Below are positions 6,647 through 16,109 of a DNA stretch of 20,429 bases, one piece after another (position 1 is the stretch's first letter; each line of letters opens with the position of its first letter). Below the pieces are notes generated by a model. It saw only the letters and a program-made list of their open reading frames with translations. It was not told the origin of the DNA and searched no databases. A program made the translations under genes and the position numbers. The stretch is from NCBI GenBank assembly GCA_030527085.1, contig JAUNBN010000002.1, positions 1-20,429 on the forward strand, written 5' to 3'. The stretch is from Oscillospiraceae bacterium (GTDB taxonomy: Bacteria > Bacillota > Clostridia > Oscillospirales > Ruminococcaceae).

Positions 6647-8365
6647 ATGCCAATGCCGCAAGACGCGATAATCGAATTCAAAAACTTCGGCTTCCAGTAC
6701 GACGCGCAGGCGGAGCCGACGCTTTACGATATAAACTTAAGCGTCCGCCCGGGGGAAAAGCTGCTTATCGCCGGGCCCTCCGGCTCGGGCAAATCCACTC
6801 TGGCGCACTGCATAAACGGGCTGATTCCCTTTTCGCTGCGCGGCGAGATGACCGGCGAGCTGCTGCTCGGCGGCCGGCCTACGAGCGAGCTCTCCCTCTT
6901 TGAAATTTCGAAGACCGTAGGCACCGTTTTGCAGGACTCGGACGCACAGTTCATAGGGCTCACCGTCGCCGAGGACATAGCCTTCGCGCTCGAAAACGAC
7001 TGCGTTCCCAAGGACGAGATGGTAAAACGGGTGGCCGCCGTCGCGGACGAGGTCTCCGTGACTTCCGTTCTGCACCACGCGCCGCACGAGCTTTCTGGCG
7101 GGCAGAAGCAGCGCGTTTCGCTCGCGGGAGTTATGGTGGACGAGGTCTCGGTGCTGCTCTTCGACGAGCCCTTGGCGAATCTCGACCCCGCGACTGGCAA
7201 GCAGGCCATAGAGCTCATAGACGAAATTCACAAGAAGACGAACGCGGCCGTTATTATAATAGAACACCGCATAGAGGACGTGCTGCACCGCGACGTGGAC
7301 AGAGTTGTGCTCGTCTACGACGGGCGCATAGTAGCCGACCTCTCCCCGGCCGAGCTGCTCTGCAGCGGACTGCTCACCCGAAACGGCCTGCGTGAGCCGC
7401 TTTATATCACCGCCCTCAAATACGCGGGAGTGGAGCTCAGTCCCGAAATGCGCCCTCAGCATATCGAGACGGTAGAGCTGAATGAAGCGGCGCGGCGAAA
7501 GGTGCGCGACTGGTTTTTGAGAACTCCGCCCGCTCCCGAAAGGGAGCGCGGGGAGGAGTTCTTCTCCGCCGAAAACGTGAGCTTCAGCTACCCCAACGGC
7601 AAGGAGGCTCTAAGCGGCGTCAGCCTCGCTTTAAGCCGCGGCGAGGTGATGTGCATAGTCGGCCAAAACGGCGCGGGCAAATCCACCTTCTCAAAGCTTG
7701 TCTGCGGCTTTGAAAAGCTCGATCGGGGAAGCATGGCGCTTTTGGGGCAGGACCTCGCGGAGCTGACTGTAAAGGAGCGCGCGGAGCACATAGGCTATGT
7801 TATGCAGAACCCCAATCAGATGATTTCCAAGAGCATGATAGCCGAGGAGGTGGGCCTTGCGCTGACGCTGGACGGCCTGCCCGAAGCGGAAGTCAAGGAG
7901 CGCGTCGAAAGCGCGCTTAAAGTCTGCGGGCTCTACCCCTTCAGGAACTGGCCTGTCTCGGCCCTGAGCTACGGGCAGAAGAAGCGCGTGACCGTAGCCT
8001 CTATTCTAGCGATGCAGCCTGAGATAATCATTCTCGACGAGCCCACGGCGGGGCAGGATTTCAAGCATTACACCGAGATAATGGAGTTTTTAATGGAGCT
8101 CAACCGCAGCGGCGTTACCATTGTTATGATAACGCACGATATGCATTTGATGCTGGAATACTCGCCGCGCGCCGTGGTCTTTGCGGACGGGAAAATAGTC
8201 TGCGATGAGAGCCCCGCGAGGGTCTTGAGCGACCCCGCAATAATCAAGACGGCCAGCCTCAAAGAGACCTCGCTTTTTACTCTGGCGGTGCGCTGCGGCC
8301 TTGAGGAGCCGGCGGCCTTTGTCCAGCGCTTTATCGACTGCGACAGGGAGGCGCGCGGCAGATGA
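6647..8365 (+). CDS. ECF transporter ATPase, two fused ATP-binding cassettes (YkoD-like)
   Basis: About 572 residues with two complete cassettes. The N-terminal one has Walker A GPSGSGKST (43-51), signature LSGGQKQR (about 149-156) and Walker B VLLFDEPLANLD. The C-terminal one has Walker A GQNGAGKST (about 339-347), signature LSYGQKKR (about 440-447) and Walker B IIILDEPTAGQD. The fusion combines EcfA and EcfA' in one chain, as in YkoD-type proteins. It energises uptake together with EcfT and the S component. The start is uncertain: ATG 6647, ATG 6653 and TTG 6632 are all in frame, and none has a strong ribosome-binding site. The stop overlaps the ecfT start as ATGA. Confidence 0.92.
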   Translation: MPMPQDAIIEFKNFGFQYDAQAEPTLYDINLSVRPGEKLLIAGPSGSGKSTLAHCINGLIPFSLRGEMTGELLLGGRPTSELSLFEISKTVGTVLQDSDAQFIGLTVAEDIAFALENDCVPKDEMVKRVAAVADEVSVTSVLHHAPHELSGGQKQRVSLAGVMVDEVSVLLFDEPLANLDPATGKQAIELIDEIHKKTNAAVIIIEHRIEDVLHRDVDRVVLVYDGRIVADLSPAELLCSGLLTRNGLREPLYITALKYAGVELSPEMRPQHIETVELNEAARRKVRDWFLRTPPAPERERGEEFFSAENVSFSYPNGKEALSGVSLALSRGEVMCIVGQNGAGKSTFSKLVCGFEKLDRGSMALLGQDLAELTVKERAEHIGYVMQNPNQMISKSMIAEEVGLALTLDGLPEAEVKERVESALKVCGLYPFRNWPVSALSYGQKKRVTVASILAMQPEIIILDEPTAGQDFKHYTEIMEFLMELNRSGVTIVMITHDMHLMLEYSPRAVVFADGKIVCDESPARVLSDPAIIKTASLKETSLFTLAVRCGLEEPAAFVQRFIDCDREARGR

Positions 8366-9189
8366 CTAATCTTTTCAACTACCTCCCGAGGAATTCGCCC
8401 GTCCACAGACTTGCGGGAGCAACAAAGCTCTCCGCGCTGCTGCTTCTCTCCTTCGCGGGCATGACCACCTTCGACACCCGTCTGCTCGCCGCGCTCGCGA
8501 TTCTGTCCTTCGCGATGTTCGGCGTTTCGAAGATACGCCTGCGCGACGTTTCCGCCATGCTCTGGTTCACCTTTGTCTTTATGGTGCTCAACAACCTGCT
8601 CATCTTCGTCTTCGAGCCGGAGCACGGAGTTTCAATTTACGGCGCGCGCCACGAGATATGCCGCCTTGTCGGCGATATTTATCTCACTCAGGAGCAGCTC
8701 TTTTACCAGCTAAACGTCGTGCTGAAATACCTCGCGATGATACCGCTCGTCATACTCTTTGTTTCAACTACCGACCCCAGCGAGTTCGCGGCCTCTTTAA
8801 ACCGCATCGGCGTGAGCTACAAGGTGGCCTATTCCGTCTCGCTCGCGCTGCGCTACATACCCGATATCCAGCGCGAATACCACGACATCTCGCTGGCGCT
8901 GCAGGCGCGTGGCGTTGAGATGACGAAAAAGGAGCGCTTTTTCAAGCGCCTTAAGAACGCGGCGACTATCATCTTCCCGCTCATTATGACGAGCATGACG
9001 CGAATAGAGACCATAGCCAACGCCATGGAACTCAGAAGCTTCGGCAAGCTCAAAAAGCGCAGCTGGTACGCCGCCAACCCCTTTAAAGCGGCAGACATAG
9101 CCGTCATAGCCGCGAGCGCTCTGGTGCTGCTGCTCTCGGCGCTGCTGACACTCGTAAATCACGGGCGCTATTACAATCCCTTTGTGTAA
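8362..9189 (+). CDS. ecfT: ECF transporter transmembrane component EcfT
   Basis: 275 residues; the scaffold membrane protein that couples the ATPases to the S component. It has hydrophobic segments at about 25-60, 65-90, 115-140 and 245-270. The family's two coupling motifs are present: ALQARGVE (about 179-186) and MELRSFGK (about 222-229). The start codon overlaps the ATPase stop by four bases (ATGA), implying translational coupling. It is the last gene of the operon. Confidence 0.92.
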   Translation: MTNLFNYLPRNSPVHRLAGATKLSALLLLSFAGMTTFDTRLLAALAILSFAMFGVSKIRLRDVSAMLWFTFVFMVLNNLLIFVFEPEHGVSIYGARHEICRLVGDIYLTQEQLFYQLNVVLKYLAMIPLVILFVSTTDPSEFAASLNRIGVSYKVAYSVSLALRYIPDIQREYHDISLALQARGVEMTKKERFFKRLKNAATIIFPLIMTSMTRIETIANAMELRSFGKLKKRSWYAANPFKAADIAVIAASALVLLLSALLTLVNHGRYYNPFV

Positions 9190-9236
9190 GACTTGACGCG
9201 GGGGTTTAAAATCCCCTGACGCAATAGAATAAACCT

Positions 9237-9269
9237 GCCCCCGCCGCATTATGTGCGGCGAGGGCTTTT
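9237..9269 (+). terminator. Rho-independent terminator after ecfT
   Basis: GCCCCCGCCGC (9237-9247) pairs with GCGGCGAGGGC (9255-9265) with one mismatch, then TTTTG. A weaker hairpin lies just before it (GGGG at 9200-9203 with CCCC at 9213-9216) and has no T-run. Confidence 0.75.
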
Positions 9270-9301
9270 GCGTTGAGAGAGCCGCGACTGCGTCGGCTGT
9301 T

Positions 9302-9484
9302 CGCTGTATTTTCCCCGCCGAAGGTCAATGTCATTTAGCTCGAGCAGTGAAAGAGGCAGTTGAAGCTATATGCCCGTACGTTCCGGCTCGGCTGCGCGTG
9401 CTGCTTAGGGTGTTCTTTCCCGCCGGAGGCGGGGAAGAACACCCTGACTTAATGAGGTTGCGCCGAAGGCGGGGGAATGCAGCG
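9302..9484. repeat. 183-bp element with long imperfect terminal inverted repeats (MITE/BIME-like)
   Basis: The left end CGCTGTATTTTCCCCGCC with GAAGGTCAATGTCATT (9302-9335) is an imperfect inverted copy of the right end (9446-9484: GACTTAATGAGGTTG, then CGCCGAAGGCGGGGGAATG and CAGCG). Next to the right unit is a hairpin of 18 bp with one T-G pair and a GGA loop (arms 9407-9424 and 9428-9445). Hairpin plus GACTTAATG reproduces the order seen at the IS200 right end (354-390). No protein is encoded. Mobilisation in trans by an IS200-type transposase is a hypothesis. Confidence 0.7.
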
Positions 9485-9637
9485 CTTAAAGCCGCTCCCT
9501 CGCGGTAGGGAGCTATAATATATGTATTTTACAGGCAAACTTTATAATAATAAGGGCAGCGCGTAAGGCGGGGAACCGAAGCACTGAACACGCTCTCGGA
9601 CACTCCCTTTCAGGCGCAAAATTATTTTGGAAAAGTG

Positions 9638-9665
9638 TTGACAAATCCAGAAAACGGTGTATTAT
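9638..9665 (+). promoter_or_regulatory. Promoter of the hrcA-grpE-dnaK-dnaJ operon
   Basis: TTGACA (9638-9643), a 16-bp spacer and TATTAT (9660-9665). Transcription should start around 9672, inside the CIRCE element, which fits repression by HrcA. Confidence 0.8.
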
Positions 9666-9669
9666 GATA

Positions 9670-9696
9670 TTAGCACTCGTGAAGCGAGAGTGCTAA
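9670..9696 (+). promoter_or_regulatory. CIRCE operator (HrcA binding site)
   Basis: A perfect consensus inverted repeat: TTAGCACTC, a 9-base spacer, GAGTGCTAA. By established knowledge the HrcA dimer binds here and represses the heat-shock operon until stress titrates the GroE-dependent repressor. The encoded repressor is the first gene downstream, so the operon is autoregulated. Confidence 0.98.
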
Positions 9697-9720
9697 AAAG
9701 AAAGGGAGGCCGCTGAAGCA

Positions 9721-10740
9721 ATGGATATAAGCAGGCGCAAGAGGCAGATACTCGCCCAAATCGTCGCGCTGTATACCGGCACCGGCGACCCTGTTGGCTC
9801 CCGCATCTTGAGCGACTTCCTCGAGGGCGTTTCCGTCTCGACAGCTACTTTGCGCAACGAGATGGCCGAGCTCACGAGAATGGGCCTGCTCGCCCAGCCG
9901 CACACCTCCGCGGGGCGCGTCCCCACTACCGAGGGCTACCGCTACTATGTGGAGAACCTCATGAGCGTCAGGGCGCTCGCTAAAGAGGAGCGCGAGTATA
10001 TAAAGAGCGCGGTGGAGGCGATGGACAGCGACCCAGACCGCGCTGCGGACGAGGCCGCGCGCTTTCTGGCGGATATGACGGGCCTTGCCGCAATAACGAC
10101 TACCCCGCGCGGCGGCAACGTGCAGATAAGCCACTTCCAGACCTTTAAGACAGGCAAGTACAATATAGCTATACTGGGCGTCACAAGCGCCGGCGGGGTC
10201 AAGACGAGAGTCTGCCGCCTGCGCGAGGAACTTTCGGACGAAAAGCTCAAAGAACTGGCGGCCCAGCTCAACTCCAGGCTCTGCTTCGTCTCCGCGGAGG
10301 ACATGAGTGAGGAGCGCACTGATGAGGTGCGCGAGGCGCTGGGAGTTGAAAAAGCGGCCTTCGCGCCCGTCGCCTCGGCCGTGAGCGCCATAATAAAGAG
10401 CGCCGCGGACGTGAGGGTCTACACTGAGGGGCGCGAGAAGCTGCTGGCCTTCCCGGAGCTGGAATCGAAGCTTAAAGAGCTCATGGAGCTCTTTTCGGAC
10501 GCCGAGGCCATAAGCGCCTACCTCGACCCCGGCGAGCCGCTCAAGGTCTTTGTGGGCGACGAGCGGGGCGCGGCGGGCTTTGAGAGCCTGGGCGTTATAG
10601 TGGGTAGATACCGCGCGCAGGGCGGGCGGCACGGAGCGCTCGCGGTGGCCGGGCCGGTTAGAATGAATTACAGCTGGCTCATACCGCGCATAAGCTGCTT
10701 CCGCGACGAGATAAGCGCCATGCTCACGAACCCCGCGTAA
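9721..10740 (+). CDS. hrcA: Heat-inducible transcription repressor HrcA
   Basis: 339 residues, the usual family length. The N-terminal winged helix begins MDISRRKRQILAQIVALY and includes the GDPVGSRIL turn. The family hallmark SAGRVPTTEGYRYYV lies at about 61-75. The C-terminal part contains the GAF-like/inserted dimerisation region (for example TPRGGNVQISHFQ), ending MNYSWLIPRISCFRDEISAML. It binds CIRCE at 9670-9696. ATG 9721 fits the family N-terminus; its ribosome-binding site GGGAGG is 11 bases away, somewhat long. Confidence 0.97.
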   Translation: MDISRRKRQILAQIVALYTGTGDPVGSRILSDFLEGVSVSTATLRNEMAELTRMGLLAQPHTSAGRVPTTEGYRYYVENLMSVRALAKEEREYIKSAVEAMDSDPDRAADEAARFLADMTGLAAITTTPRGGNVQISHFQTFKTGKYNIAILGVTSAGGVKTRVCRLREELSDEKLKELAAQLNSRLCFVSAEDMSEERTDEVREALGVEKAAFAPVASAVSAIIKSAADVRVYTEGREKLLAFPELESKLKELMELFSDAEAISAYLDPGEPLKVFVGDERGAAGFESLGVIVGRYRAQGGRHGALAVAGPVRMNYSWLIPRISCFRDEISAMLTNPA

Positions 10741-10755
10741 AGAAAGGCAGTAGGA

Positions 10756-11352
10756 ATGGGTAAAGACGAAAAGAAAAAAATGGACGGCATAAACCCCGAG
10801 CAGGCAGCTCCCGAGGAGCTCGAGGAAGAAATAAGGGACGAGGAGCAGGCACAGGCTGAGGACACGGCTGAGGAAGCCGAAAGCGCCGAAGAAGCCCGGG
10901 ACCCGCTTGAAAAGGAGCTAGAGGCGCTGCAAAGCGAGCTGGAGGACGCAAAAGACAAGCTGCTGCGCACCGCCGCCGAATACGACAACTACCGCAAGCG
11001 CACCGAGCGCGAAAAGCGCGAGAGCGCGAGCTTCGGGGCCGCGGGGGCGCTGGAAAAGCTTCTGCCCGCCGTGGACGCGCTCGAGCGGGCCGCCGAGGCC
11101 GAGTGCTCGGACGCCGAATATAAAAAGGGTCTTATAATGACCCTGGCCATGTTTGAAAACGCTTTCGCCAATATAGGCCTTGAGGAGATAGAGGCTCTCG
11201 GAGCCGATTTCGACCCCACAAGGCACAACGCCGTCGCCAGCGACGAGCCCGACGAGGAGCACCCTTCGGGAACGGTTACGAGGGTGCTGCAAAAGGGCTA
11301 CAGGCTCGGCGAGCGTGTCATACGCCCCGCGATGGTAGCGGTGGCGAGCTAG
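10756..11352 (+). CDS. grpE: Nucleotide exchange factor GrpE
   Basis: 198 residues. The N-terminal ~50 residues are highly acidic (Glu-rich), followed by a long coiled coil (about 52-85: LEKELEALQSELEDAKDKLL) and the conserved RTAAEYDNYRKRTEREK. The C-terminal beta domain has FDPTRHNAV and GTVTRVLQKGYRLGERVIR. GrpE releases ADP from DnaK in the cytoplasm. AAAGG sits 8 bases before ATG 10756, which is 15 bases after the hrcA stop. An internal ATG at residue 11 is less likely. Confidence 0.97.
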   Translation: MGKDEKKKMDGINPEQAAPEELEEEIRDEEQAQAEDTAEEAESAEEARDPLEKELEALQSELEDAKDKLLRTAAEYDNYRKRTEREKRESASFGAAGALEKLLPAVDALERAAEAECSDAEYKKGLIMTLAMFENAFANIGLEEIEALGADFDPTRHNAVASDEPDEEHPSGTVTRVLQKGYRLGERVIRPAMVAVAS

Positions 11353-11403
11353 CCTAAAGGCTTTATATATAAATCAGGTATAAGGAAAAGGAGAAACAGC
11401 ATT

Positions 11404-13266
<1,863 letters not shown>

Positions 13267-13281
13267 GGGAATTAATCTGAA

Positions 13282-13319
13282 CGGCTTGAAAGGGCGGGCG
13301 AAAACCCGCCCTAAAGCCG
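13282..13319 (+). promoter_or_regulatory. Intercistronic hairpin between dnaK and dnaJ
   Basis: AGGGCGGG (13291-13298) pairs with CCCGCCCT (13305-13312), extended by CGGCTT/AAGCCG. No T-run follows, so it is more likely an mRNA processing or stability element than a full terminator. It could lower dnaJ output relative to dnaK. Confidence 0.55.
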
Positions 13320-13338
13320 AATAAAGGGAACATAGTTT

Positions 13339-14514
13339 ATGGCGCAGAAGAGAGATTATTACGAGGTTCTGGGCGTTAACCGAACGGCTACGGAGGACGA
13401 GATAAAAACGGCCTACCGCAAGCTCGCGAAGAAATACCACCCCGACCTGAACCCCGATGACAAGGCGGCCGAGGCCAAGTTCAAGGAGCTCGGCGAGGCC
13501 TACGAGATACTTTCGGATAAGGAAAAACGCGCGAAGTACGACCAGTTCGGCCACGCGGGAGTGGACTCCACCTACGGCGCGGGCGGCGGCTACGGCCCCG
13601 GCTACGGCGGCGGCTTCGATATGGACGATTTGGGCGATATCTTCGGCTCCTTCTTCGGGGGCTTCGGGGGCTTCGGCGGTGGCTCTGCGCGCCGCGCGAG
13701 CAACGCCAACGCGCCACGCCGCGGCGGAGACGTGCGCGTGAGCCTGCCTCTGAGCTTTATGGAGGCGGCGCACGGCTGCACCAAGACCATAAACATAAAC
13801 GTGCTCGAGACCTGCCCCGAATGCTCCGGCTCCGGCGCGGCGAAGGGCACAAGCCCCGTTACCTGCGACGAGTGCGGCGGCACGGGCTACGTCACGGTGC
13901 AGCAGCGCGGCATGTTCGGCACGGTAGTTCGCTCCACTAAGCCCTGTCCCAAGTGCGCGGGGCGCGGCAAGATAGTTGAAAAGCCCTGCCAGAAGTGCTC
14001 CGGTCAGGGCAGGCTGCGCGTCAAGCGCAAGGTAGAGGTAAACGTGCCCGCGGGCATAGACGACGAGCAGAGCCTTCAGCTGCGCTCGCGCGGCGACGCG
14101 GGAACAAACGGCGGCCCCAACGGCGACGTTATCTGCGTCGTGTCCGTGAGGCCGGACGCGCTGTTTGAAAGGGAGAGGCAGGACGTTTACGTTACGGTGC
14201 CCATAGGCTACGCCCAGGCGGTGCTCGGCGCGGAGATAGTGGTGCCCACGATAGACGGCAAGATAAAGTTCACCGTTCCCGACGGCACCCAGCCCGGCGC
14301 GGTCTTCCGCCTCAAGGGCAAGGGCATACCCCATGTGAGCAACGCGCGCCAGCGCGGAGACCAGTATGTAACGGTGCAGATAGAGGTTCCGAAAAAGCTC
14401 TCGCGCGAGCAGCGCAAGGAGCTCGAGGAGTTTGAGGCCGCGCTCTCCGTGGACAGAAACTACGAGAAGCGCAAGAGCTTCTCGGACAGGATAAAAAAGC
14501 TCTTCGGAGACTAA
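13339..14514 (+). CDS. dnaJ: Chaperone protein DnaJ (type I Hsp40)
   Basis: 391 residues with full type I architecture. The J domain has HPD at 34-36. A Gly/Phe-rich region spans about 74-120 (unusually Gly-rich, with FGGFGG repeats). Four CxxCxGxG zinc motifs are present: CPECSGSG, CDECGGTG, CPKCAGRG and CQKCSGQG. The two-part C-terminal substrate-binding region contains VNVPAGIDDEQSLQLRS. It stimulates DnaK ATPase and delivers clients. AAAGGGA is 9 bases upstream of the ATG. Last gene of the operon. Confidence 0.99.
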   Translation: MAQKRDYYEVLGVNRTATEDEIKTAYRKLAKKYHPDLNPDDKAAEAKFKELGEAYEILSDKEKRAKYDQFGHAGVDSTYGAGGGYGPGYGGGFDMDDLGDIFGSFFGGFGGFGGGSARRASNANAPRRGGDVRVSLPLSFMEAAHGCTKTININVLETCPECSGSGAAKGTSPVTCDECGGTGYVTVQQRGMFGTVVRSTKPCPKCAGRGKIVEKPCQKCSGQGRLRVKRKVEVNVPAGIDDEQSLQLRSRGDAGTNGGPNGDVICVVSVRPDALFERERQDVYVTVPIGYAQAVLGAEIVVPTIDGKIKFTVPDGTQPGAVFRLKGKGIPHVSNARQRGDQYVTVQIEVPKKLSREQRKELEEFEAALSVDRNYEKRKSFSDRIKKLFGD

Positions 14515-14528
14515 TTGAAGGAGCGAAA

Positions 14529-14578
14529 GCTAAAATCAACACTTTAGCGCTTTTTTGTGCGAAAAGCGCTATTCTTTA
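14529..14578 (+). terminator. Terminator region after dnaJ
   Basis: GCTAAA/TTTAGC (14529-14534, 14543-14548) is followed by GC and six T. It overlaps a second 9-bp stem, AGCGCTTTT/AAAAGCGCT (14546-14554, 14562-14570), followed by ATTCTTTA. It lies between dnaJ and the convergent GNAT gene. The ~100 bases up to 14677 hold nothing else recognisable. Confidence 0.65.
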
Positions 14579-14677
14579 TGGAAAACGCCGCTGATTTTTG
14601 GGGAGCAAACCAAACGCGGGTTTAACGCTGTACCTCTTCCGTCGAGGGCGCAAAGCCTTGCAACTGCGCCGCGCCTC

Positions 14678-15235
14678 TCATTCGGCGGGAGCGAGAACCC
14701 GCATATCTATCAGCCGGCCCAGCAGCGGGCCGGTCCAGGAGCTTATAAGCGCCTTATACTCCGCGGCTGTAACGCGGCCGCCAAGACCCAGCATCTCATA
14801 AACTACCTCGCCCTCCTTGAGCTTGAGCTTCAAATCCTCAAAACCGCAGTTTAGGTAAAGACGCTTGCGTCTCACTCGATCGGGGTAGTTCTCCTCTTCC
14901 TTCTCGAGCGCCTCCACGGCGAGGAAGAGCCGCTTCTCCTTGTATTTCCGTTTGAGCGCCTCGAGCGCCCGCCTGCCGCAGCCCCTGCCGCGCTCGGCCT
15001 CGCTTACCGCGAAATAAAAGAGATAAGCCAAATCGCCGCTCGTGATGACATAGAAAAAGCCCGCCCAGCACCCGTCCTCGTATATGCCCAGCCAGTCCAC
15101 ATTCTTATGCCTCGCTTTCGCGGCGAGCAGAAAAAAGGGCGCGCGCTCCGCAGGCGGAAAGGCCGCCTTGTAAAGGCGGCGCATTTCTTTGTATTCGGGG
15201 CTTCTTCTGTCGGTTTTTCTAAGCTCCAGGCTCAA
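14678..15235 (-). CDS. GNAT-family N-acetyltransferase
   Basis: 185 residues. The acetyl-CoA-binding motif A is ERGRGCGRRAL (81-91), preceded by the beta strand LAYLFYFAVSE. A later RLYLNCGF fits the motif B region (Tyr/Asn-x-Gly-Phe pattern). The acceptor substrate is unknown. The start is TTG at 15235, chosen because GGAGGA lies 7 bases upstream inside the end of the HAD gene and the reading frame begins right after that gene's TAG. The overlap or adjacency implies coupled expression. Last gene of the minus-strand cluster. Confidence 0.85.
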   Translation of the reverse strand: MSLELRKTDRRSPEYKEMRRLYKAAFPPAERAPFFLLAAKARHKNVDWLGIYEDGCWAGFFYVITSGDLAYLFYFAVSEAERGRGCGRRALEALKRKYKEKRLFLAVEALEKEEENYPDRVRRKRLYLNCGFEDLKLKLKEGEVVYEMLGLGGRVTAAEYKALISSWTGPLLGRLIDMRVLAPAE

Positions 15236-15238
15236 GCC

Positions 15239-16109
15239 CTATTCCTCCGCCTCGGCGTCCAGCTCGAATTTCATCTGCTCGTAACCGGCGCAGAGCGAAT
15301 CCAGCGATTCGAGCAGCTCGGCCACTCCTCCCATAAGGCAGGCTTTCACCGAAACGTCCGCAAAGGCGCGAACCTCGGCGGGAGCGTCGGCAACGGCGGC
15401 GGAATAGCCCGCGGCGTCGAGCATGGCAATGTCGTTGTAGTAGTCGCCTATGGCTACGGTGTCGCTCATCGGCGTTTTCAGTATCTCGGCGAGCTTGCGA
15501 AGCCCCGAGCCCTTGTTCACGTTCGGGGGCACCATCTCGAAGCAGCTGTCCGAGCTGCGCACGAAGGTGCAGCGGCGAAAGCGCTCGTCTAAGGGGATGC
15601 TCTTGTCCACCAGAGCGCTGAGCATATTTACCTCCGCCGCCTCGCCCGCAAATACGACCTTATACCAGCCGTCGGCGAGGGAGTCGAAGTCCGCAAGGGT
15701 GTAGGGCATGTGCTCGAGGCGCATGTGCTCGTCTACGACGGCATTCATGCGCGAAACGACTATCTCCCCGCGCACATACTTCTATCCCGAGCTTTGGGAA
15801 CTGCTCCATGAGCTCGCGCACGAGCTCGCGCGCGCCGCTTTCCAGCGTGCGTTCGTAAAGCGCCTTGTTGCTCTCAAAGTCGTAAATGAGCGCGCCGCCG
15901 CAGAGCACGGCGGGCGCGGAGAGCGGCAGCCAAGGCAGATAGCCGCGCACCGACTGCTCCATGCGCCCCGTTGCGACGGTGAAGCGGCCGCCGCGCTCTA
16001 CAAAGCGCTCAACCGCGTCCATGTTCTCAAGCGGTATCCCGCAGCCCGCCCTCAAGAGCGTGCCGTCGATATCGCTAACCACCAGCATCTGCTTTATGTT
16101 TTCAGCCAT
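15239..16109 (-). pseudogene. Cof-type HAD hydrolase interrupted by a frameshift
   Basis: The N-terminal half (16109 to about 15780) has SDIDGTLLRAG (catalytic Asp13 and Asp15), TVATGR (motif II Thr) and VLCGGALIYD. The C-terminal half (about 15778 to 15239) has the cap domain end, NKGSGLRKL (motif III Lys) and GDYYNDIAML (motif IV). The two halves are in different frames. The switch falls near GIEV / RGEIVVSRMNAV at about 15775-15782, where one extra base (or two missing) breaks the frame. Removing one base gives 289 residues, the normal length for Cof-like sugar-phosphate/FMN phosphatases. All catalytic motifs are intact, so the lesion is recent or is a sequencing/assembly error. The ATG overlaps the rluD stop by 8 bases. 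Confidence 0.88.

Larger units (their letters stand above)
9190..9720. other. 531-bp intergenic region between ecfT and hrcA
   Basis: In order it holds the ecfT terminator (9237-9269), the 183-bp inverted-repeat element (9302-9484), a small hairpin GCTCCCT-CGCGGT-AGGGAGC (9494-9513), an AT-rich stretch, and the hrcA promoter and CIRCE operator (9638-9696). A GACACTCCC tract at about 9599 resembles the one at 1990-1998. I see no gene in it. Confidence 0.65.

Noticed and set aside
9190..9720. tRNA or other structured RNA gene in the ecfT-hrcA gap
   Set aside because: No T-loop consensus, acceptor pairing or other known RNA signature was found; the hairpins are explained by the terminator and the repeat element.
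9670..10632. A 320-codon minus-strand open frame antisense to hrcA
   Set aside because: It lies almost wholly inside hrcA and runs into the CIRCE operator. No family motif is visible.
15760..15790. Programmed ribosomal frameshifting in the HAD gene
   Set aside because: No slippery heptamer, stop-codon arrangement or downstream stimulatory structure is evident, and the family does not use recoding. Mutation or sequencing error is simpler.
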